Position numbers and translations under genes: made by a program
Notes under the pieces: generated by a model
The model's input: the letters and a program-made list of their open reading frames with translations, nothing else
Databases searched by the model: none
Told to the model about the DNA's origin: nothing
Part shown: piece after piece, positions 18,237-26,840 of the stretch
Layout of the letters: every line of letters begins with the position of its first letter
Numbering within the stretch: position 1 is the first letter of the stretch
Assembly: GCF_017368475.1 (NCBI RefSeq)
Contig: NZ_JAFNJE010000010.1
Location: 62,001 to 126,000, forward strand
Source: Alteromonas sp. 5E99-2
GTDB taxonomy: Bacteria; Pseudomonadota; Gammaproteobacteria; Enterobacterales; Alteromonadaceae
Length of the DNA stretch: 64,000 bases
Direction: 5' to 3'

Positions 18237-18632
18237 ATGCCTAAAAAATCAATGCCAACTCAAGTTTTACCTCCTCAAGTTCATATTCGAGTAGTCGTAG
18301 AGTTAATAGGAGGAAACCCTATTTTCACTTACATCAATGACAAAGGCGACGCATGTAATGGAAATGCAGACATCACTGCACTACATTCAGCTATTTGCTA
18401 CACATTAGTAGATAACTGCAATGACTTTATTTTCGCATCTCCCATTATCGATAAGCACAAGCATGCAAAAGACTTAGTTATTACCACATCATCAAATAGA
18501 AAAACTTTGATAATGACCGATACAAAATTAAACTTCGATGAAATATCGTTTCAACTCGTTGTTGTAAAAGAAAGCGATCTAACAAAACCTTACATAAGTC
18601 CGGACCCTGTATTGAGAAAAGTTCCAGATTAG
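18237..18632 (+). CDS. Small protein paired with the wHTH-nSTAND gene, possibly DP-EP family
   Basis: 131 residues, no signal peptide or membrane segment. The first two thirds look like beta strands (QVHIRVVVELIGGNPIFTYI, ISFQLVVVKES). The C-terminus reads ISPDPVLRKVPD, a Pro-rich tail that resembles the little-studied DP-EP family of gammaproteobacteria; I give that label with low confidence. A good ribosome site (AGGGAAA) precedes the ATG, and the gene begins only 21 bases after the big signalling gene with no terminator between them, so they are probably one operon. It may be a partner or output of that protein; this is inference from position. Confidence 0.65.
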   Translation: MPKKSMPTQVLPPQVHIRVVVELIGGNPIFTYINDKGDACNGNADITALHSAICYTLVDNCNDFIFASPIIDKHKHAKDLVITTSSNRKTLIMTDTKLNFDEISFQLVVVKESDLTKPYISPDPVLRKVPD

Positions 18633-18646
18633 TAACCAGAAGTATC

Positions 18647-18683
18647 TAAAGAAGCGAAGTTACATTCTTTCTTCGCTTCTTTA
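18647..18683 (+). terminator. Terminator of the wHTH-nSTAND operon
   Basis: TAAAGAAGCGAAG (18647-18659) and CTTCGCTTCTTTA (18671-18683) form a perfect 13-bp stem with an 11-base loop. It closes the two-gene unit. Confidence 0.8.
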
Positions 18684-18818
18684 AATAAATTTAAAATATA
18701 TAAAAAACAAACACTTAAAGAAAGAAGACTAGCAGAAGGTTTCATTGAACTAGTAGGTATAAGATAAGTCTATAAATTCAGAGAAGAAACAATTTTTCTC
18801 ATTATATGCAGGCTTATT

Positions 18819-19067
18819 ATGAATATATTCAGAGTTACTTTTTTACTTTTCTTAAGCGCTATCTCTATTACATTCTTCCTTTACGCAATAAAGTCGGATT
18901 CGTTAACCTCATTAGAACTCGTGCTTTTTATCCCATTCAATATTTTTGTCATTCCTTATTTAGCAGCCAACGGGATAAAGCAGTATTTGTCATTTTCAAC
19001 TAAGTACCATAATGGCAAAATTATAAAATTACAGCAGCACAAAAAATTGCACCGCTATTTATACTGA
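18819..19067 (+). CDS. Small two-span membrane protein, unrecognised
   Basis: 82 residues: two hydrophobic segments (about 4-24 and 31-52), then a polar basic tail (KYHNGKIIKLQQHKKLHRYL). CAGG lies about six bases before the ATG. An overlapping frame beginning at 18806 has a Phe-rich, unlikely composition and is not credible. I recognise no family and cannot assign a role. It is convergent with the DM13 lipoprotein gene, only 12 bases away at its 3' end. Confidence 0.5.
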   Translation: MNIFRVTFLLFLSAISITFFLYAIKSDSLTSLELVLFIPFNIFVIPYLAANGIKQYLSFSTKYHNGKIIKLQQHKKLHRYLY

Positions 19068-19079
19068 GATTAATGTTAA

Positions 19080-19934
19080 CTACTGGATATTCGCTGCGCC
19101 CCATAACTTAGTGTATTTTTCACAGTGCAGTAATAACGTTGTATAGTCGCTGAAATTTTCGGGAAGTTTATATTCTTGAGCACCTTTTGGCGATTTCAAA
19201 TCAGCTACAAATAGTGCATTTTGCATAGCATTTTTATTTGCCACATCACTGACTGTCTGGTTACTTAAAACAAATTTTAAATCAGGAGCTTTACTCGTTT
19301 TAAAGTCATCACCTAAGATTAAATAGGCGTCTCCATCTCGTTTTTCAATACGCCACTGCCCTTGAATTTTTTTTGATTTTTTTGTCCAACTACCACTTCG
19401 AGGAGAAAATATTTCAACCTTAGGCTCAATAACCACGTCTGCGGCTAATTCATCTACTGTAGAGTTATCAACTATCTCGTTTTCCACACTGTCTTTCAAG
19501 GTTGGTTCAGAAGCGCTGTTACTAACTTCAGACTGTTGTTCTATTACAGTGTTTACCGATTCCGTTATTTCAACGGTTTTTTCACTAGCACTTTCTACTT
19601 TTTCACCCACGGTTTGTGTAACTTCTGTTACTGGTTCAGGTACTTCCACTTGATTAGAAAAGTCATTTTTTAAATCGTCTACCTGCCCTGCCACTTTTTC
19701 AATAATGGCATCAGATTCAGATGTAAGTTCAGCCACTTGGTCAGTAACAATGCGTGTAACTTCAGATTTTTCTTCACTAACCATTTTCGTAGCAGGCGTA
19801 CTAATTTTGTTATCCGCCTCACTTTGACTTACATCTTCTGTACTTTTTTCATTACTGCATGCTGACAACGTAATGACTAACGCCGTAGTTGTAATACCTG
19901 CTTTAATTAAATTTGATGATATAGGTTGTTTCAT
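19080..19934 (-). CDS. DM13-domain lipoprotein with long acidic linker
   Basis: 284 residues. The signal peptide ends in a lipobox, TLSAC, with the lipidated Cys at 26. A long Glu/Ser/Val/Thr-rich linker (about 28-175) with repeated VTE/TVE/VES units follows. The last 105 residues match a DM13 domain: YLILGDDFKTSKAPDLKFVL, then a strand pair, LKSPKGAQEYKLP, and LLLHCEKYTKLWGAANI, where the single conserved Cys sits. DM13 domains are predicted to take part in redox or electron-transfer reactions outside the cell. I chose the ATG at 19934 because GAGGAA lies five bases upstream; an in-frame ATG at 19958 has no such site. It probably sits in the outer membrane. Confidence 0.8.
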   Translation of the reverse strand: MKQPISSNLIKAGITTTALVITLSACSNEKSTEDVSQSEADNKISTPATKMVSEEKSEVTRIVTDQVAELTSESDAIIEKVAGQVDDLKNDFSNQVEVPEPVTEVTQTVGEKVESASEKTVEITESVNTVIEQQSEVSNSASEPTLKDSVENEIVDNSTVDELAADVVIEPKVEIFSPRSGSWTKKSKKIQGQWRIEKRDGDAYLILGDDFKTSKAPDLKFVLSNQTVSDVANKNAMQNALFVADLKSPKGAQEYKLPENFSDYTTLLLHCEKYTKLWGAANIQ

Positions 19935-20092
19935 TATATTCCTCGCAAAACCGCCCAATATTAGTTGTGCAATCGTATATAAATTGAATTTTAATTAATT
20001 AGCCAATCTTATCGGCTCAATCAGTACAATACAGCCCTCGCAAAGCTAAGGGAAGGGAAGGAAAGAAGAAAGAAAGAAAGTAATTAAGTAAG

Positions 20093-20130
20093 ATACAAAA
20101 AACCCCGCATAACCGAAGTTACACGGGGTT
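20093..20130 (-). terminator. Minus-strand terminator downstream of the PEP-CTERM gene
   Basis: AACCCCG (20101-20107) and CGGGGTT (20124-20130) form the stem; on the minus strand the downstream arm runs into TTTTTTGTATC. It ends transcription of the PEP-CTERM gene and separates it from the DM13 gene. Confidence 0.85.
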
Positions 20131-20168
20131 AAGGTCATACATTTTTCACATGTATTTTTATGAAAGGA

Positions 20169-20675
20169 TTATTTTCTGCGAGCTGCGAAAACACCAGCAA
20201 GTAACATTACCAATAAAACGGCCATTCCTGGCTCGCTAACATTTACGCTGCCTAAAGTGACATCGCTACTAAAGAAGATTAAATCATTATTTGCATCAAA
20301 TACATCCAAAAAGCCAGAACCAGAAAACGTATCAACAACAAGCTGGAAAATCAAAGAGCCATTCAATGAATCAAATGATAAAAACTCTAAACCTGCACTA
20401 ATATTACTTGTATCTAGAACAGCATCAAAGCTAAACAATGCATCTGTATCCACCCCAAAAAACGATATACCTGCAAACGCTGGTTGCCCATCAAAAAAAG
20501 TATCGATAATAGCACCTGAATTAAGCGCGCTATTACTAACTTCAAAAGCGACTTCACCAAACACGTCGCCGTCTACAACGATATCTTGGGTAATTAAAAC
20601 TGCATTTGCATTTACAGAAAATAATAAAGCCAACGCTAAAGACGCACTTGTGAATAATTTTTTAATTGATTTCAT
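20169..20675 (-). CDS. PEP-CTERM sorting domain protein
   Basis: 168 residues: signal peptide (1-25, ending NANA), a short beta-rich middle region with repeated Phe and Asp (SFDAVLDTSNISAGLEFLSF), and a canonical C-terminal PEP-CTERM signal, SEPGMAVLLVMLLAGVFAAR followed by RK. Exosortase/archaeosortase systems recognise this tail and deliver the protein to the surface, usually together with exopolysaccharide. The function of the middle part is unknown. It lies just downstream of the subtilisin-like protease on the same strand, 65 bases away, so co-transcription is possible. Confidence 0.82.
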   Translation of the reverse strand: MKSIKKLFTSASLALALLFSVNANAVLITQDIVVDGDVFGEVAFEVSNSALNSGAIIDTFFDGQPAFAGISFFGVDTDALFSFDAVLDTSNISAGLEFLSFDSLNGSLIFQLVVDTFSGSGFLDVFDANNDLIFFSSDVTLGSVNVSEPGMAVLLVMLLAGVFAARRK

Positions 20676-20740
20676 AATTCTATTTCTCTTTGTTATTTTA
20701 ATTGGGGCACAAATGCCGTGCCCCTATTGTTATTATTAAA

Positions 20741-23700
20741 TTAAGGTTGAACTTCCAACACAGTTGTCCCTTGAGATTCACCTGAGGCATCAATGAAATC
20801 GATGCTGCCCATGTAAAGCAAACTAGAGTCTAACCCACGAGTTCTTAAACTAATATTTTGGAATCTACCATTAATTGCAAGACTTGAAGCGGTTGCGACT
20901 GTGGAAGAGTCAGCACTTTCAACAATCCAGTTTGGTACGATATAGTCAACTGAATCGTTTGCGTCACCGCTGGCGTCGACACCTGTATCTGCCGCGTGAA
21001 CAAACAGTACATAAAGGTCACCTGCCGCATCGTCAAAGCGTGCTACAGGGTTAACCAAAAGAACATCTTCGTTAGACGTTCCAACCGTCGCACTTTGTCC
21101 AGCTAGTGTACAGCTAAAGTCTTCACAGCTATAAACATATAGGTCTAAATCAGCGCCATCTTCCGCAACTAACTCATCTGACAACGCAAATCTTGCGACA
21201 CTTGTTCCTTCAGGAATAGATAGGAATGTTGATGTGTTAAGACCAGCTCCAAAATCAAATGCAGCACCGTTTCTATTCACTTCAGTACCGGCTATACCAG
21301 TTGCTGGAGTCAATCCTTTCGTTTCCATTGCGAAACTACCTGTATAAGACGTTTCTACAAAGAAGGTTGCACGACCACGGTTCAATTGAAGTGATAACGA
21401 CTCTGGGACATCAATAGTAACATTGGCTAAAGGACGAATAGCAATTGGACTTCTCACGTCTTCATCACCAGACAGTGTTACCGAACCAAACACCCACTCG
21501 TCAGGAACAATTGACTCAGTTGTAGTAAAGGTAAGTGCATAACTTGCTGTACCACCTGCTGCAACTTCAACTTGATTTGAATCAGTTTCATTTCCTTCAG
21601 AATCAAATGTTGCTACCGTTACATCGATACCTAGAGGTGCTTCTACGATAACATCATAAACGCCACCATCACCACTTACGTCAGTTACTGTACGGAAAAT
21701 GGTTTCTGTTCCTTCAAGTTCAGCAATTGCAATTGACGGATAATTCAATTGACTTGCGTCAGTGGCAAAACCACGTTCTGAAAGCTCATCACAAGATGCG
21801 GCATCATCACCACTACCTTGTAAACTTAACACTAAGTTTTCTTCATTTTGACCACATAAGAAACCTAAATAGTCACCAAAGTTAGCCTCATAGACTAAAC
21901 CAGGATTCATAGCTGATACAGGATCAGCATGACCAGCTCCAAAGTCGAATGGGTCAGCTTGAGTAAAGCCGTCTTCTTTTACAATGTCTTGACGTGCACT
22001 TGTCATCAATGCAGATTTTATTGCCGCTGGAGACCAGTTAGGATGTTGTCCAACAAGTAATGCAGCCATACCTGCAATATGCGGGCTAGACATTGACGTA
22101 CCTTGTAAATATTGGAACAGCTCTCCATCAGTATGGGTACCAGTATCAAGTTGATCTGGCGTATTACCCGCCAAGATACGCACACCTGGAGCCGTGATAT
22201 CTGGTTTCAGAATGTCACCTGTTTGCGTATTCACACCACGAGACGAAAAGTTAGCCATTATGTTACCAACTTCAGTCGTTGGCATAGAGATGCCATCTGT
22301 AGTCATATTCACTAGGGTAGATACTTCAGAAAGCGTTGATACCAACTCTAGTCCATCAGAGTTTCCAACCATCACACCTGGAACCGTGATACCAGTAGCA
22401 TCGCCCCCCATTGCAATAGCAGGTCTATCGTCTGAATAAACCACAACTCCAACTGCACCTGCCGCCTGAGCATTTAAAATCTTAGTTGAAAATGCACAAG
22501 TTCCACGAGCAATCAATGCAATTTGCCCAGTCAAGTCAGAAGTAAGAGGGTCACACGCTTCTAAAGGCTCTGCCAACCCAAGATCACCAGAAAAACCTGC
22601 TTCAGGAATATCAGTGGTAATTGCACCTGGAATAGAAAACAACCCAGAGGTAGGTAAATCACCTGCACTAACTTCAAGTTCGCTACCAATAAGTACCGAC
22701 TCACCATCATAAGTAGATGCCGCAACAGTGGCAATCCAAGGGGCAATATTAGAAACAGTATCAGCAGTAGGACCGCTGTTACCCGCTGATCCAGCAAACA
22801 ATACGCCAGCTTCAGCTGCAGCTAAAGACGCATTATAAACAGGAGAGTTAATTGCTTGGCTGTTACCAATTGAATAGTTTAAAACATCTACGCCATCGAC
22901 AACGGCCTGATCAATCGCAGCCATGCTGTCGCCAAAGAAGCACCCAGCTTCATCGTCGCCATCTGGATTAACGTAATCTGCGTTCCAGCACACTTTATAA
23001 GTAGCAAGCCTAGCTCTTGGCGCAATACCAGAAATAGTGCCGACTTCAGTACCGCTTAACACAGCGGTAATCCCTTCATTACCACCTGCTGTAGATGTTG
23101 TATGGCTTCCGTGACCGTCGGCATCGCGAGGTGATGCAAATTCACCTAGTCCAAATTGAATTTCTAACGAGCTTGAGAAAGCGCTACCGAAATACCGAGC
23201 ACCTATCAATTTATTATTACACTCAAATTCATCTACTGGCGCAGTTTCATCGTTGTAAACTTCTACCCCGCTCTCATTCACGAATGAACCCACAGAGCCT
23301 ACATTACACTCTCCGGCCCAGCTTTCTGGCGCAGGTCCATAAGCAAGCTCTGCAACACTTGAATCTTCACTGAATGCAGGGTTTTCTGGCCAAATACCAG
23401 AATCGAGCACACCAATAATGACATCTTCCCCTTTTAAGCCTAACGTATGCTGACCATTCGGCCCTGTTAAGCCTAAGAAAGCGGGTGTATTAGCAGTTTG
23501 AGGTTTTTGTAACTCGTCTTTATAAACTGCAGACACTTCAGGATGAGAACGCACTGCATCTAATTGTGAGTCAGTTAGCTTTGCAGAAAACCCATTAAAG
23601 GTGTGAGTGTATTTGTATAAAATATCATTAACGCCTATTTCCGATGCAACTTCATCTTGAGCTTCTTGCATACTTTGAATATAAGCAGTTAAAGCTGGAG

Positions 23701-23962
23701 TTTTAGCATTGTAGTTATTGCCGTTCTTGGCAACTAACTGATTACTTGGCGTAAGCTCACCAAGCTCAGATGCCTTAGCAATACCCGTCGCACCTTTTAA
23801 CTGAATGATATAAACATTACTCGCTGATGGAACAACTGGCGCTGGGCCAACTGCCTTTAACTTACTTGTATCTACATTAACTAGATAATCTTGCGCTGCC
23901 GTTACACCGCTAAGACCCATACAAGCAAGCATAACGCTATTAACTATCGTTTTACGCTTCAT
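20741..23962 (-). CDS. Secreted subtilisin-like S8 peptidase with PA insert
   Basis: 1073 residues. Signal peptide (1-23), an I9-like inhibitory propeptide (about 50-150, ending HPEVSAVYKDE), then the catalytic domain with D187 (GVLDSGIWPENP), H284 (DGHGSHTTSTAGG) and S623 (QGTSMSSPHIAG). A protease-associated (PA) domain is inserted around 460-560 (IALIARGTCAFSTKILNAQA). After the catalytic domain come a fibronectin III-like region (about 720-850) and a C-terminal beta-rich domain (ARFALSDELVAEDGADLDLY). The cucumisin/pyrolysin-like plan indicates an extracellular endoprotease that matures by self-cleavage. TAGGAA lies upstream of the ATG. A PEP-CTERM gene follows on the same strand. Confidence 0.92.
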   Translation of the reverse strand: MKRKTIVNSVMLACMGLSGVTAAQDYLVNVDTSKLKAVGPAPVVPSASNVYIIQLKGATGIAKASELGELTPSNQLVAKNGNNYNAKTPALTAYIQSMQEAQDEVASEIGVNDILYKYTHTFNGFSAKLTDSQLDAVRSHPEVSAVYKDELQKPQTANTPAFLGLTGPNGQHTLGLKGEDVIIGVLDSGIWPENPAFSEDSSVAELAYGPAPESWAGECNVGSVGSFVNESGVEVYNDETAPVDEFECNNKLIGARYFGSAFSSSLEIQFGLGEFASPRDADGHGSHTTSTAGGNEGITAVLSGTEVGTISGIAPRARLATYKVCWNADYVNPDGDDEAGCFFGDSMAAIDQAVVDGVDVLNYSIGNSQAINSPVYNASLAAAEAGVLFAGSAGNSGPTADTVSNIAPWIATVAASTYDGESVLIGSELEVSAGDLPTSGLFSIPGAITTDIPEAGFSGDLGLAEPLEACDPLTSDLTGQIALIARGTCAFSTKILNAQAAGAVGVVVYSDDRPAIAMGGDATGITVPGVMVGNSDGLELVSTLSEVSTLVNMTTDGISMPTTEVGNIMANFSSRGVNTQTGDILKPDITAPGVRILAGNTPDQLDTGTHTDGELFQYLQGTSMSSPHIAGMAALLVGQHPNWSPAAIKSALMTSARQDIVKEDGFTQADPFDFGAGHADPVSAMNPGLVYEANFGDYLGFLCGQNEENLVLSLQGSGDDAASCDELSERGFATDASQLNYPSIAIAELEGTETIFRTVTDVSGDGGVYDVIVEAPLGIDVTVATFDSEGNETDSNQVEVAAGGTASYALTFTTTESIVPDEWVFGSVTLSGDEDVRSPIAIRPLANVTIDVPESLSLQLNRGRATFFVETSYTGSFAMETKGLTPATGIAGTEVNRNGAAFDFGAGLNTSTFLSIPEGTSVARFALSDELVAEDGADLDLYVYSCEDFSCTLAGQSATVGTSNEDVLLVNPVARFDDAAGDLYVLFVHAADTGVDASGDANDSVDYIVPNWIVESADSSTVATASSLAINGRFQNISLRTRGLDSSLLYMGSIDFIDASGESQGTTVLEVQP

Positions 23963-24328
23963 TTTTTTATATTTCCTAGACTATTATTATTGTGAATCCC
24001 AATTGCTTTTATTTTTGTATTTTTTTAAACCAGAAAAATTTTCTTTCTATTTATAAACTTACTGATTCAAAGATAAAGCCTTGACACTTTACGCCAAAAA
24101 TTTGACGAAGATCAAGCCTTAGATGAACTAAAGCTGAATAAAGTGTAAATTTATTGAAACGTTAGACTTATCTAATCGAAAGGTGATACTTTATTGGAGA
24201 AAATTTATAAAGAGTGCAATTCTAGGTTGAAAAACACGCAGAGTTATCACGAAACAATGTAATCATTCTCTGCGTATTGTATTTAAGCTTACTGTTCCTA
24301 CTGCGGCATAGTGCGTTTTAGTGACTAT
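23963..24328. other. Intergenic region upstream of the S8 peptidase
   Basis: 366 A+T-rich bases without a gene. It should hold the promoter of the peptidase and the end of the permease-prefix gene. The only structure I see is ACGCAGAG (24236-24243) with CTCTGCGT (24268-24275), an 8-bp stem with a 24-base loop, too weak to call a terminator. Confidence 0.4.
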
Positions 24329-25000
24329 TCAAGGTGCTAAAATCTTAGCTTGAATTTTGGCTTCAGCTGCATAACACAGTCCTTTAATGACTAAACCATA
24401 ATAGAGCGTTAACAAGCACACGGCTAAGCTAGGGCCAAAAACGTGTGAAAAACCTTCTACGGTAATATTGTTCGACATACCGATTGCTCCTATCACAATG
24501 CCTATCCACCCCATCAACATACTCATATTTCCTAGTGTGGTATAAACCTGTTTAGCTTGTAGCATGTTTACCTTTTCTACTGGAATTTGCTCATTAAAAA
24601 GTAATTGAATGGCATCTTTGCGTGTTTGCTTAGTACTCGCCGCCATAGTAATTAAAACAGCAGGAGGAATAACAATCAGAAGCGAGGGGATATTTGAAAA
24701 AATACCTATACTTCCTGCCCCCCACATAGATAACACAACAACACCAAAAAACACCAATATTCCAAATATAAACATAATTAATTCACTCTTTGTTTGGGTT
24801 AGAAACTGTAATCCCGTGTACAATGCTTGACGGGTATACCAAAAATTAGCCTTCTGGGGATGAGTAGACAACAACTCCAAATATTCTTCTGCTAAATCAC
24901 CCAACAATGGTTCTTCAAGCTCATTGGGCACACTCCATTTAACAAATTTTTCAGCTAATTTAGGCGGGCAAATTTGTTCTGATCCCATCGATAATTTCAT
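24329..25000 (-). CDS. Permease-prefix-domain membrane protein with MotA/ExbB-like C-terminus
   Basis: 223 residues. The N-terminal 65 residues (PPKLAEKFVKWSVPNELEEP, then LGDLAEEYLELL and NFWYTRQAL) match the permease prefix domain found at the start of some macrolide-type ABC permeases. Instead of FtsX-like permease domains, the rest has membrane spans at about 72-94 and 98-116, a cytoplasmic loop (117-150), and two spans (about 153-172 and 180-205) with MLMGWIGIVIGAIGMSNN and FGPSLAVCLLTLYYGLVIKG, which resemble the MotA/TolQ/ExbB channel region. The ATG at 25000 overlaps the PadR stop in an ATGA junction, so the pair is coupled. Function unknown. Confidence 0.7.
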   Translation of the reverse strand: MKLSMGSEQICPPKLAEKFVKWSVPNELEEPLLGDLAEEYLELLSTHPQKANFWYTRQALYTGLQFLTQTKSELIMFIFGILVFFGVVVLSMWGAGSIGIFSNIPSLLIVIPPAVLITMAASTKQTRKDAIQLLFNEQIPVEKVNMLQAKQVYTTLGNMSMLMGWIGIVIGAIGMSNNITVEGFSHVFGPSLAVCLLTLYYGLVIKGLCYAAEAKIQAKILAP

Positions 25001-25344
25001 ACATTTACCGCCTTTGGATTTATCATTAAACTTATACCCTGCCACATAGCCGTCAACGCCTGTTTGCTTCTAACTAGGGCATCTTGACCTTTTGCGGTTA
25101 GCATAAAGTACTTTTTGGCTCGACCTCCGCGCTCGGGTGTAGCCTTGCCCATTTTGCTAGTGAGCAACCCTTTTTTTTCCAACCTTTCTAAAGTGGTGTA
25201 TAAAGCACCAATTGTTACATCTCGCTTAATCGTTTCAGATAAAAGCTGACGAATAGCGCTACCATAGGCATTGTCATTTAACTTCAAAATTGACAATAAA
25301 ATAAATTGTTCAAATTCTCCCAAGAACTTCTCTTTGGAAGGCAT
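24997..25344 (-). CDS. PadR family transcriptional regulator
   Basis: 115 residues. The winged helix is typical of PadR: FEQFILLSILKLNDNAYGSA, then TIGALYTTLERLEKKGLLTS with the recognition helix, and GGRAKKYFMLTAKG forming the wing. The C-terminal part is short, the small subfamily-2 type. The ATG at 25344 is preceded by GAGGAAA at a seven-base distance and is preferred to an ATG at 25362. The stop overlaps the ATG of the permease-prefix gene, so PadR probably controls that gene. A palindrome covers its own -10 box. Confidence 0.9.
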   Translation of the reverse strand: MPSKEKFLGEFEQFILLSILKLNDNAYGSAIRQLLSETIKRDVTIGALYTTLERLEKKGLLTSKMGKATPERGGRAKKYFMLTAKGQDALVRSKQALTAMWQGISLMINPKAVNV

Positions 25345-25371
25345 AGTACTTTCCTCTTTCAAACCATAATA

Positions 25372-25404
25372 ACTACAATGTAGTATAAATTATCAAACTG
25401 TCAA
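25372..25404 (-). promoter_or_regulatory. Promoter and operator of the PadR operon
   Basis: On the minus strand TTGACA (25404-25399), a consensus -35, is followed 16 bases later by TACATT (25382-25377). ACTACA-A-TGTAGT (25372-25384), a perfect odd palindrome, overlaps the -10 box. This is the expected arrangement for PadR autorepression. The link to PadR is inferred. Confidence 0.65.
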
Positions 25405-25777
25405 TATAATTTATTTTGTAGAGTAAATAATTCTAGATACGGAGTAATATGCCCATGCGATCTCAAAAAAACGAATTCAGAGGGAGTTTAATCGGTTTTG
25501 GCAAAACGGCTATTTGCAGACCTAGGGGTTTAAGTCAAAAATGGCCAACACAGCGTAAATCGCTTTAAAACCGATCTGAAGGTAACGGTTGCGGTGCACC
25601 ACTTCTTAGTTATATCAATTCAGAAGTTGATCGGATATGCCTTCTCAGTCGTTCTGAAAGGCTCATTTAGAGGTGACGTGGATATAGATTATTACGAATT
25701 TCAAGGACATTTCAACGTTTGAAAAACGAGTAACCATTGCGATTACTCGTTAAATTTATTGCAATTTTCAGCTACGG
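25405..25777. other. Non-coding stretch with inverted repeats, origin unknown
   Basis: 373 bases with no credible gene; only a 39-codon frame (25449-25568) lacking a ribosome site is found. ATCGGTTTT near 25490 and AAAACCGAT near 25566 bracket about 85 bases as inverted ends; ACTTCT/AGAAGT (about 25601-25627) form a second small hairpin further on. It could be a decayed mobile repeat or a structured RNA. The right end carries the TraB gene terminator. Confidence 0.4.
25721..25751 (-). terminator. Terminator of the TraB/GumN gene
   Basis: AACGAGTAA (25725-25733) and TTACTCGTT (25743-25751) form a 9-bp stem; on the minus strand the arm ends in GTTTTTC. It lies 27 bases beyond the stop codon. 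Confidence 0.85.
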
Positions 25778-26638
25778 CTAGAGTTGTTCAACACTAAATC
25801 CTTGCTCTTTCAGTTTGTTAAGCACACTATCTTCACCCGCCAAATGCGCGGCTCCAACCAATACAAACTCAGTATCATTGTCGTCAAACATTTGAACGAT
25901 TTTGGGCATCCAATTATTATTTCTTTCTTTTAATAAGTCATTGTATAAATCAGGCGCTTTAATTTGCATTTCTTTGATCATAAGCGTATTCAAAGTTTTC
26001 ATGTCGCCGCTTTTCCAAACCGTTAACAATTGCTCCAGTTGAGACGACATATTACCTAGATCCTCCAATGTGTACTTAATTAGGTTCTCTTCATCTCCTT
26101 CACCCATATTGGCAATAAAATTAAGTTGTTCGTCTACCGACTCTAACCATTTTTGAGGCTTGTTATCAGCGGTCGCTTTTGATGCGTAAAACGCATCAAC
26201 GCCTTCTTGTAAAAAACCATTCGCTTGATATTCCAACACCGATAACGTTAATGCTACCGCCGCAGGTTTCAAAGGCTGAAAGTTAGCAATAGGAAGCCCA
26301 CGGGAATCCATATGTTTTTTGAGCGCAGAAAAGGTTTCTGGTGTTAAGTAACTTTCTAATGTAGTGCCATCGGTGAGTACTATTTTACTCATCATTTTTT
26401 GTTGAAATGACGGCAATTTGGTTGCCGCAATATCAGTTTCAAAATACAGTTCATCGGCTTTGGCATATGCCGTTTCATATTCTGCAGGAAGAGGAAAGTT
26501 CTCTTGCCTTAAAATATGAATGGTACCCCCTATATATAAAGCACTATCTCCTTTACTTACTTTCCAAACAGACGCAGCATTCGCCGATATCGCGGTAAAA
26601 AGTAATGTTCCTAGTGTTAACTTGCGCAATATTGTCAT
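25778..26638 (-). CDS. TraB/GumN family protein, exported
   Basis: 286 residues with signal peptide (1-22, ISANA). The family's two signatures are present: LYIGGTIHILRQENFPLP after the N-terminus and FVLVGAAHLAGEDSVLNKLK near the C-terminus; these hold the conserved GxxH segments of the TraB/GumN fold, which is related to the metal-dependent TIKI protease (EreA/ChaN-like) group. The enzymatic role in bacteria is mostly untested. It appears to be a single gene with its own terminator and would act in the periplasm. Confidence 0.88.
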   Translation of the reverse strand: MTILRKLTLGTLLFTAISANAASVWKVSKGDSALYIGGTIHILRQENFPLPAEYETAYAKADELYFETDIAATKLPSFQQKMMSKIVLTDGTTLESYLTPETFSALKKHMDSRGLPIANFQPLKPAAVALTLSVLEYQANGFLQEGVDAFYASKATADNKPQKWLESVDEQLNFIANMGEGDEENLIKYTLEDLGNMSSQLEQLLTVWKSGDMKTLNTLMIKEMQIKAPDLYNDLLKERNNNWMPKIVQMFDDNDTEFVLVGAAHLAGEDSVLNKLKEQGFSVEQL

Positions 26639-26840
26639 GAGTACCTTCCTTTAAGTAAAATTGTCGCGAGAGGCCCCAAACTAGCACATTCCAAAAACGA
26701 ATAACAACACCCCGTAATCTTATTCATTTGCGGTTACTTTAACCTTGAACGCTATGAAACTATTTTCACTAAGTGATGCTAAATGGTATTGTTTTTGTAG
26801 CTTAAATCTATCGTCTATAAAATGATCGCGGGTTATATTA

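Noticed and set aside
22112-23373. Plus-strand open frames within the S8 peptidase gene
   Set aside because: They are antisense shadows of a gene with a full catalytic triad, and lack ribosome sites.
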